NCBI GenBank assembly: GCA_005772945.1
Contig: SXIE01000410.1
Coordinates: 1 to 6,681 of the forward strand
DNA: 6,681 nt
Direction: 5' to 3'
Source of the DNA: Pseudomonadota bacterium
GTDB lineage: Bacteria; Myxococcota; UBA9042; PHBI01
Made by a program: the position numbers and the translations under genes. Positions 1 to 6,270 of the stretch are shown in pieces. Every line of letters starts with the position of its first letter. The stretch's first letter is position 1. Below the pieces are notes generated by a model that was not told where the DNA came from, did no database searches, and saw only the letters and a program-made list of their open reading frames with translations.

Positions 1-102
1 GCCAATCTTGAACTGCTTGGCCACGAGCCATTGCGGTAGCAGTCCCTCTTCATACACTTCGACGATCCGACGACGCAGATCGAGAGAAAGAGCTTGTGTC
101 AT
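1..102 (-). CDS. IS630-like transposase, N-terminal fragment (cut by window edge)
   Basis: Reading leftward from the ATG at 102-100, 34 codons stay open to the window edge, beginning MTQALSLDLRRRIVEVYEEG. The pattern 'SLDLRRRIVEVYEEG' followed by a helix with 'QWLVAKQFKIG' matches the N-terminal helix-turn-helix of IS630-family (Tc1/mariner-like) transposases, which often begin with a 'SLDLRxRVV...EEG...AAxxFxVS' pattern. That domain binds the element's terminal inverted repeats; the catalytic DDE domain would lie beyond position 1. An AGGAGG motif sits 4 nt upstream of the ATG, which supports this start. Whether the element is intact cannot be seen. The family call rests on a short stretch, so another HTH protein of similar build is possible. 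Confidence 0.72.
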   Translation of the reverse strand, partial: MTQALSLDLRRRIVEVYEEGLLPQWLVAKQFKIG

Positions 103-106
103 ACGG

Positions 107-112
107 CCTCCT
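107..112 (-). promoter_or_regulatory. Ribosome binding site of the transposase
   Basis: Plus-strand CCTCCT reads AGGAGG on the minus strand, 4 nt before the ATG at 102. It is the strongest Shine-Dalgarno match in the window and fixes the start of the truncated transposase gene. Confidence 0.65.
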
Positions 113-130
113 GACCCGGCAGACCTCCTT

Positions 131-174
131 GGATCACACGCTCAGGTGCAAGTCGAGTTTCCGCTCCGTGATCC
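131..174. repeat. Short inverted repeat upstream of the transposase (possible part of the IS end)
   Basis: GGATCAC (131-137) and GTGATCC (168-174) are perfect 7-bp inverted copies separated by 30 bp. They lie between the transposase start and the end of the lipoprotein gene, where one end of the insertion sequence is expected. A 7-bp match can arise by chance, and the true terminal repeat cannot be set without the other end of the element. Nothing else convincing is seen between 113 and 263. Confidence 0.25.
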
Positions 175-263
175 CGAGCGGCGCTGTGAGACCGCGTCGT
201 AACACGACCCCGCGCCGCGGCCAATGGCACTCGCGCCCTGATTTTTCGCGTGTTCGCGTGCGG

Positions 264-2051
264 CTAGCGCGCCACGCACTGGCCCGCTTTGGGCGGCGCC
301 GTACACGTCTCGACCCCGCACGGACACACGGTCGCCCCACCGCAGCGCTGGTCGGTCCCGCAGTCCTCGTCGACGAAACAGGCGATCCCCGTGGTCACCG
401 CCGGCACGCACACCGACGTCGTGTCGATCGAACACGACGACCGGTCCGCGACCGACACGCAGCGCAGCCCCGGCTCGCACCCTCGATACGACGAGCAGCA
501 CCCGCCGAGCCCAGCCCGCGGCGCGCACGTCCCCGGCATGTCGGGCCACGGGCACTCGTTGCCGAGCGGACACACCTTCAGCCCCTCGCAGTAGTTGCCG
601 TCGCCGCATTCCTCGTGGGTCCAGCATCCGCCTTCGACGAGCAGCTGGCACACCCCGCCCGGCGGGCAGTTGAACGCCGTCGTGCAGGGGCTGTAGATAC
701 AGTCCAGATCGCGCGCGCACCGCGCGTCCCCGCCGCAATCCATATCGCTCTGGCAGTTGACGGGCACCTGGCAATTGCCCTGGTGATTCCAGCGACACTT
801 GCCGTTGCAGCCGCAGATGACGACCCCGTAGCACGCCTTGCCCTCGGGACAGTCCTCGGAGTTCCAGCACTGATCGCCGAAGTTCGGCGACGGGACGCAG
901 ACCGCCGAGGGGCTCGGCGGGCACGTCACGGACGTGTCCTGGTTCCGGCACTCGAGCCCGTCGGCGCACTCGAGGTGGCTCGCGCAGCAGTCCCACTTCT
1001 TGACCTTCACGTCGCAGCGCCCCGGCGCGTTCGGCGCCGCGCACCCGGCCGGGTCGTCGCAGAGCACCTCGGCGCTGCAGCGCACGCTCTTGTGGCACTC
1101 GGCGCTGTTCCAGCACCCCTCATCGGCGATCGGCGCACACACGCCCGTCGTCGCAGCCTCGGCCCCCGGGCAGCTCACGCGGTCCGGCACCACGCAGCGC
1201 ATCGCCGTCGGGCACTCGCTCGATTCCTTGCACGGAAGCGCAAGCGTCCGACACTGCCCGACGACGCTCCCGGTGCAGCCGTCCTCGTGGCACCCGCACA
1301 CGCGCGCATCGTCACAGACGCGCCCGACGCCGCAATGACCGTCGACCCAGCACTCGTCCTTCGCGCGATCCGGCGCCGGCACGCAGCCGCGCCCCTCGAC
1401 GCACACGTTGCCCGCCCCGCAGTCCGAATCCTTTGCACAGCAACTATCGGCGAGGGCGCCGCACGCGCCGGCCGTCGGCGGCACCACGCACGCCGCGTCG
1501 TCGCTCGCCCCCGGTACGCACCCGCACAGCGCGGCCCCGAGACACGTCGCGCCCGCCGTGCAGTCCTCGCTGCCCCAACACGCGCCGCCCGCCGCCTTGG
1601 GCACGCAGCGACTGCCGCGACACACACCGGCCGCGCCGCACTCGGCGTCGCCCTTACAGCAGAGACCCGCCAGCCCGCACTGCCCCGCCGCCTCGACGCA
1701 CGTCGTGTCGCCGCACGGGCAATTCGTCGCCCCCTCGCAGACCTCGCCGGCCGCGCAATGCCCGTCGCGCCAGCACGCCCCGGATGCCGCCGGAGGCGAC
1801 TTGCAGCGCCCGAGCACGCACGCCTCGCCGGCACCGCAGGCCGCGTCGTCGTTGCAGCACCCGCTGGGGTACTGGCAGAGCCCGAGCGTCGCGCTGCACG
1901 CCGTGTCGCCGCAGCCGCACGCCGTCGCGCCCGCGCACTCCTGGCCGGCGGCGCACTGCGCGTCGACGTAGCACCCGGTGTCGCCGGGGCTCGGCAGGCA
2001 AGCCCCTTCGAAGCACGTCAGGCCGAGATCGCAGTTGCCCGTGGGGCAGCA
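264..2051 (-). repeat. Eight tandem Cys-rich protein repeats
   Basis: The coding region after the signal peptide encodes eight units of roughly 65-90 residues. Each has a first block starting mostly with CC (for example CCNDDAACGAGEACVLGRC) and a second block starting CW, CY or CF (for example CWRDGHCAAGEVCEGATNC). In units 1-4 the first block is short, with 5 cysteines. In units 5-8 it carries an inserted loop and usually an extra '...SxxCxPxxxxxCVP' segment. The repeat is clear at protein level; the DNA copies are diverged. Confidence 0.8.
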
Positions 2052-2228
2052 CGCGACGCCGAGCTGGACATCGCCGTGCGAGCTCTCGGGCGACTTCAGG
2101 TCCATCCAGCCCGAGCTGTCGCCGGCCTGGACATCGACGGCGGACTTGGTTTCCCCGCAGGCGATCGCGCCGGCCAAGAAGGCGAAGGCTGTCGCAGCGA
2201 GCGAGGCGAGGCGAGGTGCGGGAGTCAT
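264..2228 (-). CDS. Cys-rich repeat lipoprotein, predicted (eight two-part Cys units)
   Basis: A 654-residue protein of unknown function, predicted to be exported. The ATG at 2228 is chosen because it is followed at once by a signal peptide: MTPAPR, a hydrophobic stretch of Ala/Leu/Phe (residues 7-19), then GAIAC with Cys24 as a candidate lipid-anchored cysteine. The lipobox is weak (Ala at -3), so ordinary signal peptidase cleavage is possible. A TTG at 2315 would add 29 residues that spoil the signal. After a polar linker (25-59) the rest, from Cys60, is eight repeats, each a 'CCxxDxxCGxGxxCxxxxC' block followed by a 'CWxDxxCxxGxxCxGAxxCxCG' block. About 100 cysteines make up roughly 15% of the residues, and most units have 12-14, consistent with disulfide-bonded modules outside the cytoplasm. 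Similar Cys-rich surface proteins are common in myxobacteria, mostly uncharacterised; adhesion or matrix binding is a guess. Codon use matches its neighbours. There is no clear Shine-Dalgarno, only GGAAAAG about 11 nt upstream. Confidence 0.85.
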   Translation of the reverse strand: MTPAPRLASLAATAFAFLAGAIACGETKSAVDVQAGDSSGWMDLKSPESSHGDVQLGVACCPTGNCDLGLTCFEGACLPSPGDTGCYVDAQCAAGQECAGATACGCGDTACSATLGLCQYPSGCCNDDAACGAGEACVLGRCKSPPAASGACWRDGHCAAGEVCEGATNCPCGDTTCVEAAGQCGLAGLCCKGDAECGAAGVCRGSRCVPKAAGGACWGSEDCTAGATCLGAALCGCVPGASDDAACVVPPTAGACGALADSCCAKDSDCGAGNVCVEGRGCVPAPDRAKDECWVDGHCGVGRVCDDARVCGCHEDGCTGSVVGQCRTLALPCKESSECPTAMRCVVPDRVSCPGAEAATTGVCAPIADEGCWNSAECHKSVRCSAEVLCDDPAGCAAPNAPGRCDVKVKKWDCCASHLECADGLECRNQDTSVTCPPSPSAVCVPSPNFGDQCWNSEDCPEGKACYGVVICGCNGKCRWNHQGNCQVPVNCQSDMDCGGDARCARDLDCIYSPCTTAFNCPPGGVCQLLVEGGCWTHEECGDGNYCEGLKVCPLGNECPWPDMPGTCAPRAGLGGCCSSYRGCEPGLRCVSVADRSSCSIDTTSVCVPAVTTGIACFVDEDCGTDQRCGGATVCPCGVETCTAPPKAGQCVAR

Positions 2229-2291
2229 CGTGAACGCCGCTTTTCCGATGGGACTCGCGCCGGGCGCCGTGCGCCGGACCGCGAAGGGGGC

Positions 2292-2320
2292 TTCATAGAG
2301 GAGAAACGACCTCAAGCCAA
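2292..2320 (-). promoter_or_regulatory. Candidate sigma-70-type promoter for the Cys-rich lipoprotein
   Basis: On the minus strand TTGGCT (2320-2315) and TATGAA (2297-2292) are separated by exactly 17 bp. Each matches the -35 and -10 consensus at 4 of 6 positions. The predicted transcript would start near 2285 and leave a leader of about 57 nt before the ATG at 2228. The -35 overlaps the stop codon of the upstream gene. It is placed well but is only a moderate match, so co-transcription with the upstream gene is still possible. Confidence 0.33.
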
Positions 2321-3997
2321 CGGGCGTTTTGCACTTCGAACCCGCGCTCCCGCGAGCACGCGATCAGGCGTCGCGAGCTGACCGATGGCCACGGCGTGCG
2401 CGCTCTCGAGCGACACGCCCATCACCGCATCGTGGGGCGCCCCGCCGTGCATGCCGCCGATCGCATCGACGCGCTTCAGGCCCTCCTGGTCGAGGACCAC
2501 GCGGACGCGCTCGACGAACGACGCCGACTCCTTCTTGTGCTCGCCGCGCGTGATCCGGAGGACGACGTTGATGTGATAGACGCGCGCGCACGGCACCTCG
2601 ACGACGCTGCGATTGGTCGGGTGGACGATGCGATAGAGCTCGATGGGGTCGTCCATCCGCTGCCGGAAGCGCGCGAAATTGAAGCGAATAATGTCGTTCA
2701 AGCCCTCGACACCGTTCATCGCTTTCTGCAGCCCGCCCGAGTCGAGCACCACCTCTTTGATGTAGCGGACGACCACCTCGGGCCGCCCGTGACTGGCGAT
2801 CGCGGACGGATGGTCGGCGTGCCGCAGCTCGAGGATCTGCGGGTCGATACGCGAGGTGTCGACCACCGCGACCGACTCGCGGCACTGGCCGATGGCGTCG
2901 TTCGAGTCGGGGGTGCGCACCTCGGTCACGTAGTCGGGGAGCCAGCGCGCGAGGCGCTTGCCGAGGAAGCGCTTGCCCCACTCCTTCAGGCGATCCTTGA
3001 TGATGTAGGACCCGACCAGGATCGCCACGAAGGTCGCCGAAAGGCGGTCCCACTCGACCTGCGCCCAGATGGTTACGAGGACGGCGAAGAGCATCGCGAT
3101 GGCCGCGGCGACGCCGGCGATGATGTCGCGCTGGAGGCGCCCGCCTTCCTCGTGACGCAGATCCAGATAGAGCACCGAGGCCATGACGCGCTTCAGGATG
3201 CGGCGGCGGCGCGGCAGGTCCTCGTTGGGCGCGCCGGGGACCGCGTAGCTCGGATAGCCGCGGCTGCGACGGTACTTGTAGGCGGCGATGGCGATGTCGC
3301 CGAGGCGCTCGCGCATCGGGCCCAGCGGCGAGTCGGCGCCCCCGTCCGGGTCGCGCCGCATGCGGTCGTCGCACCCCAAGACCAGCGACGTCACGATCTC
3401 CTCGGCGAACAAGGAGACGTACTCGTCGACCGCGCTCCAGACCTCACGCACGACGTGCGGCACGATGGCGTGATCGCAGCGGCCACCGACGTGGCGGAGC
3501 CGCGTGACCGCGCTCTCGAGGTGCTCGATGAAGGTGCCGAGGGAGCGCGCGATCTCGGCGTCGCGCATCTTCGGCTCTTCCAGATCGCCGTCGAGCGGCG
3601 CGAACTTCTGTAGCAGCGTGTGCCCTTCGTCGCGGATGGCCGAGCGGTAGATCGCGCCGAGCAACTTCAGGTCGCGCACGAGCTCGTCGGTGATGCGCGA
3701 GCCGCCCGAGAGGAGCCGATCGAGCTCGGCGCGCACCGGCGAGAACCAGCGCTCGCCGCGTCCCGCCTTCGCCAGCGCCTCGAGCGCGACGGTCGGCGTC
3801 TTGAGGCGCACGAAGGTCTGGGTGTCCTCGAAGAAGCCCGCGGGGCCGTAGCTCTGGCCGCTGATGCCGAGCGTGCGCGGCACGAACATGAAGGTCTCGA
3901 CGACGTAGCGTTGCCGCTTGATCCCGGGCTCGACCAGGTAGCTCAACTTGAGCTCGAGCTGATTGTCGTCGTGCGCTTCCAGACGTGGGTCGATCAC
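2312..3997 (-). CDS. Unrecognised protein with a central two-helix membrane hairpin
   Basis: About 561 residues; I do not recognise the family. The first 290 residues are soluble, charged and mostly helical in appearance, with acidic and basic clusters and an Arg-rich stretch (LPRRRRILKRVM) just before the membrane. Two hydrophobic segments follow, at about 292-314 (IIAGVAAAIAMLFAVLVTIW) and 319-334 (LSATFVAILVGSYII), joined by a very short turn, so they probably form a hairpin with both soluble parts on the same, likely cytoplasmic, side. The basic sequence KDRLKEWGKRFLGKR after the second helix fits the positive-inside rule. The C-terminal 220 residues contain no motif I can name. I chose the GTG at 3997 because AGGGG lies 5 nt upstream. 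A TTG at 4048 would add 17 residues but has no good ribosome site. The gene ends 83 bp before the Cys-rich lipoprotein and may share its transcript. Confidence 0.8.
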   Translation of the reverse strand: MIDPRLEAHDDNQLELKLSYLVEPGIKRQRYVVETFMFVPRTLGISGQSYGPAGFFEDTQTFVRLKTPTVALEALAKAGRGERWFSPVRAELDRLLSGGSRITDELVRDLKLLGAIYRSAIRDEGHTLLQKFAPLDGDLEEPKMRDAEIARSLGTFIEHLESAVTRLRHVGGRCDHAIVPHVVREVWSAVDEYVSLFAEEIVTSLVLGCDDRMRRDPDGGADSPLGPMRERLGDIAIAAYKYRRSRGYPSYAVPGAPNEDLPRRRRILKRVMASVLYLDLRHEEGGRLQRDIIAGVAAAIAMLFAVLVTIWAQVEWDRLSATFVAILVGSYIIKDRLKEWGKRFLGKRLARWLPDYVTEVRTPDSNDAIGQCRESVAVVDTSRIDPQILELRHADHPSAIASHGRPEVVVRYIKEVVLDSGGLQKAMNGVEGLNDIIRFNFARFRQRMDDPIELYRIVHPTNRSVVEVPCARVYHINVVLRITRGEHKKESASFVERVRVVLDQEGLKRVDAIGGMHGGAPHDAVMGVSLESAHAVAIGQLATPDRVLAGARVRSAKRPLA

Positions 3998-4092
3998 CGC
4001 TTCCCCTGTTCCAACGACTGCCGTCGCGCTGGCGGCCGAACTTCGCAAAGACCGGACCGCACCCTACGCACGGGCGACGCCCGAACCGGCCA

Positions 4093-4121
4093 AGAATAGG
4101 GCATCTCCGACCCGCATTCCA
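4093..4121 (-). promoter_or_regulatory. Weak candidate promoter for the two-helix membrane protein
   Basis: Minus-strand TGGAAT (4121-4116) and TATTCT (4098-4093) have a 17-bp spacer, matching sigma-70 consensus at 3 of 6 and 4 of 6 positions. It lies in the gap between the two transcription units, just past a hairpin that may end the upstream one, which is where a promoter is expected. The match is poor. Confidence 0.2.
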
Positions 4122-4125
4122 GAAT

Positions 4126-4142
4126 TCGCGCGGGGCGCGCGA
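4126..4142 (-). terminator. GC-rich hairpin after the MerR-like gene, possible terminator
   Basis: TCGCGCG (4126-4132) and CGCGCGA (4136-4142) form a perfect 7-bp stem with a 3-base loop, starting 9 bp after the stop codon of the MerR-like gene. The minus-strand tail is ATTCTGG, so there is no proper U-run. It may act as a non-canonical terminator or protect the 3' end of the transcript. In DNA this GC-rich, a chance hairpin cannot be excluded. Confidence 0.4.
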
Positions 4143-4151
4143 GGCGTCGGT

Positions 4152-4814
4152 TCACGGTCGTGGCACGCGGACCGTCGCGCGCACGGTCGGCACCTTGCGG
4201 CGACGGAGGAGCCGGCGTCGGCGCTTGGGAGCGAGACGGCGCGCGAGCGCTCGCAAGGCGGTGATGGCGGCCGCCGCCTGCTCGAGGTGGGTCGTCAGAT
4301 CGGCGCGCAGGGCCGCGGCCTCGGGCCCCGACGGGGTGGCGAGCGCGGCGCCGATCAGGGGCACCAGCGCCTCGAGGCCGATCACGGCGAGCGCGCCGAG
4401 GGCACGCGCGAGGGCCTCGGCCTCGGGCTCGAAGAGCGCGTCTCCGGCCGCGTCGCACGCCCACGGCGCGAGCACGCCGGCGTCGAGCCAGCCGCGGATG
4501 CGCGCCTCCGGAGCGGCGACGCGACGCGCGAGTTCGGCCAGCGTGATGAGGCGCCGCGGGCGCTTGCGAGGCGCGGACGGAGCGGTCGCGACCCGGCCCA
4601 CGACGAGCGCGACGTCGGCTTCGGCGTAGCCGGCCGCGATGAGCGTCAGAACGCGGCTGGTCGTCTGGCGCGCGCTGGCCTCGTAGTAGACCGCGTCGCC
4701 GGCCGCGTCGCGCGCGAGCGGCACGATCAGGCCGAGGCGCTCGATGCGTCGGACGACCTCGGGCGTCGCGCCGAGCTCGTCGACGATCTGTTGGCGCGAC
4801 ACCAGCTGGCGCAC
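4152..4814 (-). CDS. Tandem MerR-like winged-helix protein with a basic tail
   Basis: A 220-residue protein that looks like two MerR-type DNA-binding domains in a row. Domain 1 (about residues 4-73) has a helix-turn-helix (SRQQIVDELGATPEVVRRIE), the MerR-like LGLIVPLARD turn, a wing (DAAGDAVYYE) and following helices. Domain 2 (about 89-155) repeats the plan: LITLAELARRVAAPEARIRG, then GVLAPWACDAAGDALFE. The shared DAAGDA element at 36-41 and 121-126 points to internal duplication. Neither domain shows the cysteines or effector-binding dimer helix of classical MerR metal sensors. A helical stretch (157-193) leads to a strongly basic end (PKRRRRLLRRRK) suited to binding nucleic acid. The GTG start at 4814 has GAGGG 7 nt upstream, and that site overlaps the stop codon of the NYN gene, so the two are probably coupled in translation. 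DNA binding is inferred from the fold; an RNA- or protein-binding role is also possible. Confidence 0.82.
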   Translation of the reverse strand: MRQLVSRQQIVDELGATPEVVRRIERLGLIVPLARDAAGDAVYYEASARQTTSRVLTLIAAGYAEADVALVVGRVATAPSAPRKRPRRLITLAELARRVAAPEARIRGWLDAGVLAPWACDAAGDALFEPEAEALARALGALAVIGLEALVPLIGAALATPSGPEAAALRADLTTHLEQAAAAITALRALARRLAPKRRRRLLRRRKVPTVRATVRVPRP

Positions 4815-4821
4815 GGGGCGT

Positions 4822-4826
4822 CCCTC
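4822..4826 (-). promoter_or_regulatory. Ribosome binding site overlapping the NYN stop codon
   Basis: The minus strand reads TGAGGG, in which TGA (4827-4825) ends the NYN-LOTUS gene and GAGGG (4826-4822) is the Shine-Dalgarno of the next gene, 7 nt before its GTG. The arrangement favours translational coupling and decides the GTG start at 4814. Confidence 0.6.
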
Positions 4827-6192
4827 AGTCCCGGGTCGGCGGCGCGGCGGCCGAGGTCACGGTCGTCGCCAAGGTCGGGAGATCGGACGGCACCAGCGGA
4901 AGCTCGGCGGCGCGCGCCTCGGGCCTGTGCGGGGCCTCGGGCTTCGCGTCGGGCTTGGGCTCGGCTTTGGTGTCGGACTTGGGGCCCGCCTTCGCAGGGA
5001 CCTCGGGCACGTCCGTTCCGTCCTCGCGCGGCTTCTTACGCCGACGTCGATCGCTCGATTGCGCCGCGTCCGCCGCCGTCCCGCCCGCACCCAGGTCGGG
5101 CGGCAGCGGCGCGATCCCCTCCTGCGGCCGCACCGTGTTCGCCGCCAGATCGATCGTGAAGAGATCGGGGAACGCCAAGACGAATTGCCCGAAGCTCTCG
5201 AACCCGAGCGCCAGCTCGTCGAACCCGGGTTGCACCGACTGCACGAGATCCTTGAGCCGCGAGAGCCCGAGCGCTCCCTTGCCGCGCCCCGACGCCTCGA
5301 TGGCGGTCCGCAACGCGACCAGCCGGGCGTCCGCGAGCTGCCGATCGGTCAGCCGCGGCATCGCCACGAGCTCGCGCCCGCTCGCCTCGAGCCGCGTGAG
5401 GGCGTGGGCCGTCCCGTCGTGGCGCACCGCCACGAGGTGGTCATACGCCGCCAGGAAGCGCGTGAAGGTCGTGGCGCCGTAATTGCGCTCGCTGAACGCG
5501 GCATCCTGCGCCCGCATGCGCGCCTTGAGGGCGGCCACGGGGAAGTCGCGACCGTGCTCCTCGATCACCTTGTCGATCGCGCGCGCGACGCGACGCTCGC
5601 CCTCTTCGATCGTCGCGCCCTGCGTGCGCTGCCCGAGCAGCGTCTCATAATAGATGAACTCGTGGCATTGCTTGGCGAGCACCGGGCTGGCCGACGCCCG
5701 CGCCGACACGCCCACCACGCGGCGCCCGTGGTCGCGCAAGCGCTGCGCCAGGAGCGCGAAGTCCGAGTCGCCCGACACGATCACGAACGTGTCGATTGAC
5801 GGCCGCGTGAAGAGGATCTCCATCGCGTCGACGCAGATGGCCGCGTCGGTGCGACTGCGGTCGCTCGGGCCGTGGCTCGGCACGAACACCATCTGGACGC
5901 CCTCTTCGAGGAACTGCCGCTGCTGGCGCCGATAGCGCGCCCAGTCGGCGTACGCGCGCGCGACCATGAGCGCCCCGCGCTCGGCGAGGTGCGCCGTCAC
6001 GGCGCGCACGTCGAAGTCGCCCTGAACGCCGAGGAGGAGGTTCTCGACGTCGAAGAAGACGGCGACACCGCCTAGCGCCTCGCCAAAGAGCGACGGCCCC
6101 TGCGCGGCCAGCCCTCCCGGGGCGCTCGCGACGCGGCCCGCGCTCGGTAGAGAGGTTCCCGCTCGATTCGTTCCGCTGGTCCCGGCGCCCAT
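4825..6192 (-). CDS. NYN-domain (LabA/PIN-like) putative ribonuclease with two OST-HTH/LOTUS domains
   Basis: A 455-residue protein. After a flexible, Gly/Ser/Ala-rich start comes a NYN domain (about residues 43-188) with the family's acidic metal site visible: FFDVEN (Asp48, Asn51), RTDAAICVDA (Asp116, Asp122) and VSGDSDF (Asp142, Asp144). All usual acidic positions are present, so nuclease activity is plausible. Two OST-HTH (LOTUS) domains follow at about 200-268 and 286-358, each with the '...F...YDHLVAV' or '...F...FPDLFTI' ending typical of the family. LOTUS domains bind RNA, with G-quadruplex RNA reported for several members. Residues 382-387 are all Arg/Lys and 399-421 are low-complexity Lys/Pro/Asp/Ala, then an Ala/Pro-rich end. 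The eukaryotic relative MARF1 combines NYN with LOTUS repeats and degrades mRNA. The ATG at 6192 is chosen for AGGA 8 nt upstream. A GTG at 6288 would overlap the acyl-CoA synthetase gene and add 32 unstructured residues. The RNA target is unknown. Confidence 0.9.
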   Translation of the reverse strand: MGAGTSGTNRAGTSLPSAGRVASAPGGLAAQGPSLFGEALGGVAVFFDVENLLLGVQGDFDVRAVTAHLAERGALMVARAYADWARYRRQQRQFLEEGVQMVFVPSHGPSDRSRTDAAICVDAMEILFTRPSIDTFVIVSGDSDFALLAQRLRDHGRRVVGVSARASASPVLAKQCHEFIYYETLLGQRTQGATIEEGERRVARAIDKVIEEHGRDFPVAALKARMRAQDAAFSERNYGATTFTRFLAAYDHLVAVRHDGTAHALTRLEASGRELVAMPRLTDRQLADARLVALRTAIEASGRGKGALGLSRLKDLVQSVQPGFDELALGFESFGQFVLAFPDLFTIDLAANTVRPQEGIAPLPPDLGAGGTAADAAQSSDRRRRKKPREDGTDVPEVPAKAGPKSDTKAEPKPDAKPEAPHRPEARAAELPLVPSDLPTLATTVTSAAAPPTRD

Positions 6193-6200
6193 GGTCGGGA

Positions 6201-6204
6201 TCCT
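6201..6204 (-). promoter_or_regulatory. Ribosome binding site of the NYN-LOTUS gene
   Basis: AGGA on the minus strand lies 8 nt before the ATG at 6192. The in-frame ATG at 6249 and GTG at 6288 have no comparable site, so this favours the shorter protein. Confidence 0.45.
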
Positions 6205-6250
6205 AACAGGTTGTCGCCCAACGCTCGACCGTGTTTCGCGGGGCCGCATG

Positions 6251-6270
6251 AACAAAGGGCGCGCGGCCCT
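6251..6270 (-). terminator. Small hairpin with T-rich tail after the acyl-CoA synthetase gene
   Basis: AGGGC (6256-6260) and GCCCT (6266-6270) form a 5-bp stem with a 5-base loop. The first arm on the minus strand begins inside the TAG stop, and the stem is followed by TTGTT. This has the layout of an intrinsic terminator but the stem is short and the tail is broken by a G. If it works only partly, the NYN and MerR-like genes would be read through from the synthetase transcript. Confidence 0.3.

Noticed and set aside
210..220. CCGCG-C-CGCGG palindrome near the end of the Cys-rich gene as a terminator
   Set aside because: A one-base loop cannot form, the usable stem is only 3 bp, and no U-run follows on the minus strand.
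242..257. Run of T next to CGCGTGTTCGCG after the Cys-rich gene as a terminator
   Set aside because: The T-run is on the plus strand, so for the minus-strand gene it reads as A. The stem is only 4 bp.
142..1116. A 324-codon minus-strand frame within the Cys-rich gene
   Set aside because: It is a shifted reading of the same gene: Arg-rich, without cysteine pattern or signal peptide. No frameshift is needed to explain the real frame.
264..2051. The repeated Cys-coding units as a CRISPR array or satellite DNA
   Set aside because: The repeats are diverged at DNA level, uneven in length, without constant spacers, and keep one open frame. They are protein repeats.
96..2381. A 761-codon open frame on the plus strand, longer than the gene opposite it
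   Set aside because: It is Arg/Ala/Pro/His-rich with no recognisable motif and lies antisense to the Cys-rich gene, whose repeats and signal peptide are unmistakable. GC-rich third positions remove stop codons on the other strand.
2396..3613. A 405-codon plus-strand open frame
   Set aside because: It is antisense to the two-helix membrane protein, with shadow-like composition (many Asp, Arg, Ala, His) and no motif. The minus frame has coherent membrane segments and a ribosome site.
3963..5799. Overlapping plus-strand open frames of 398 and 351 codons
   Set aside because: They are antisense to the MerR-like and NYN genes, are low-complexity Arg/Gly/Ala strings, and conflict with clear domains on the minus strand.
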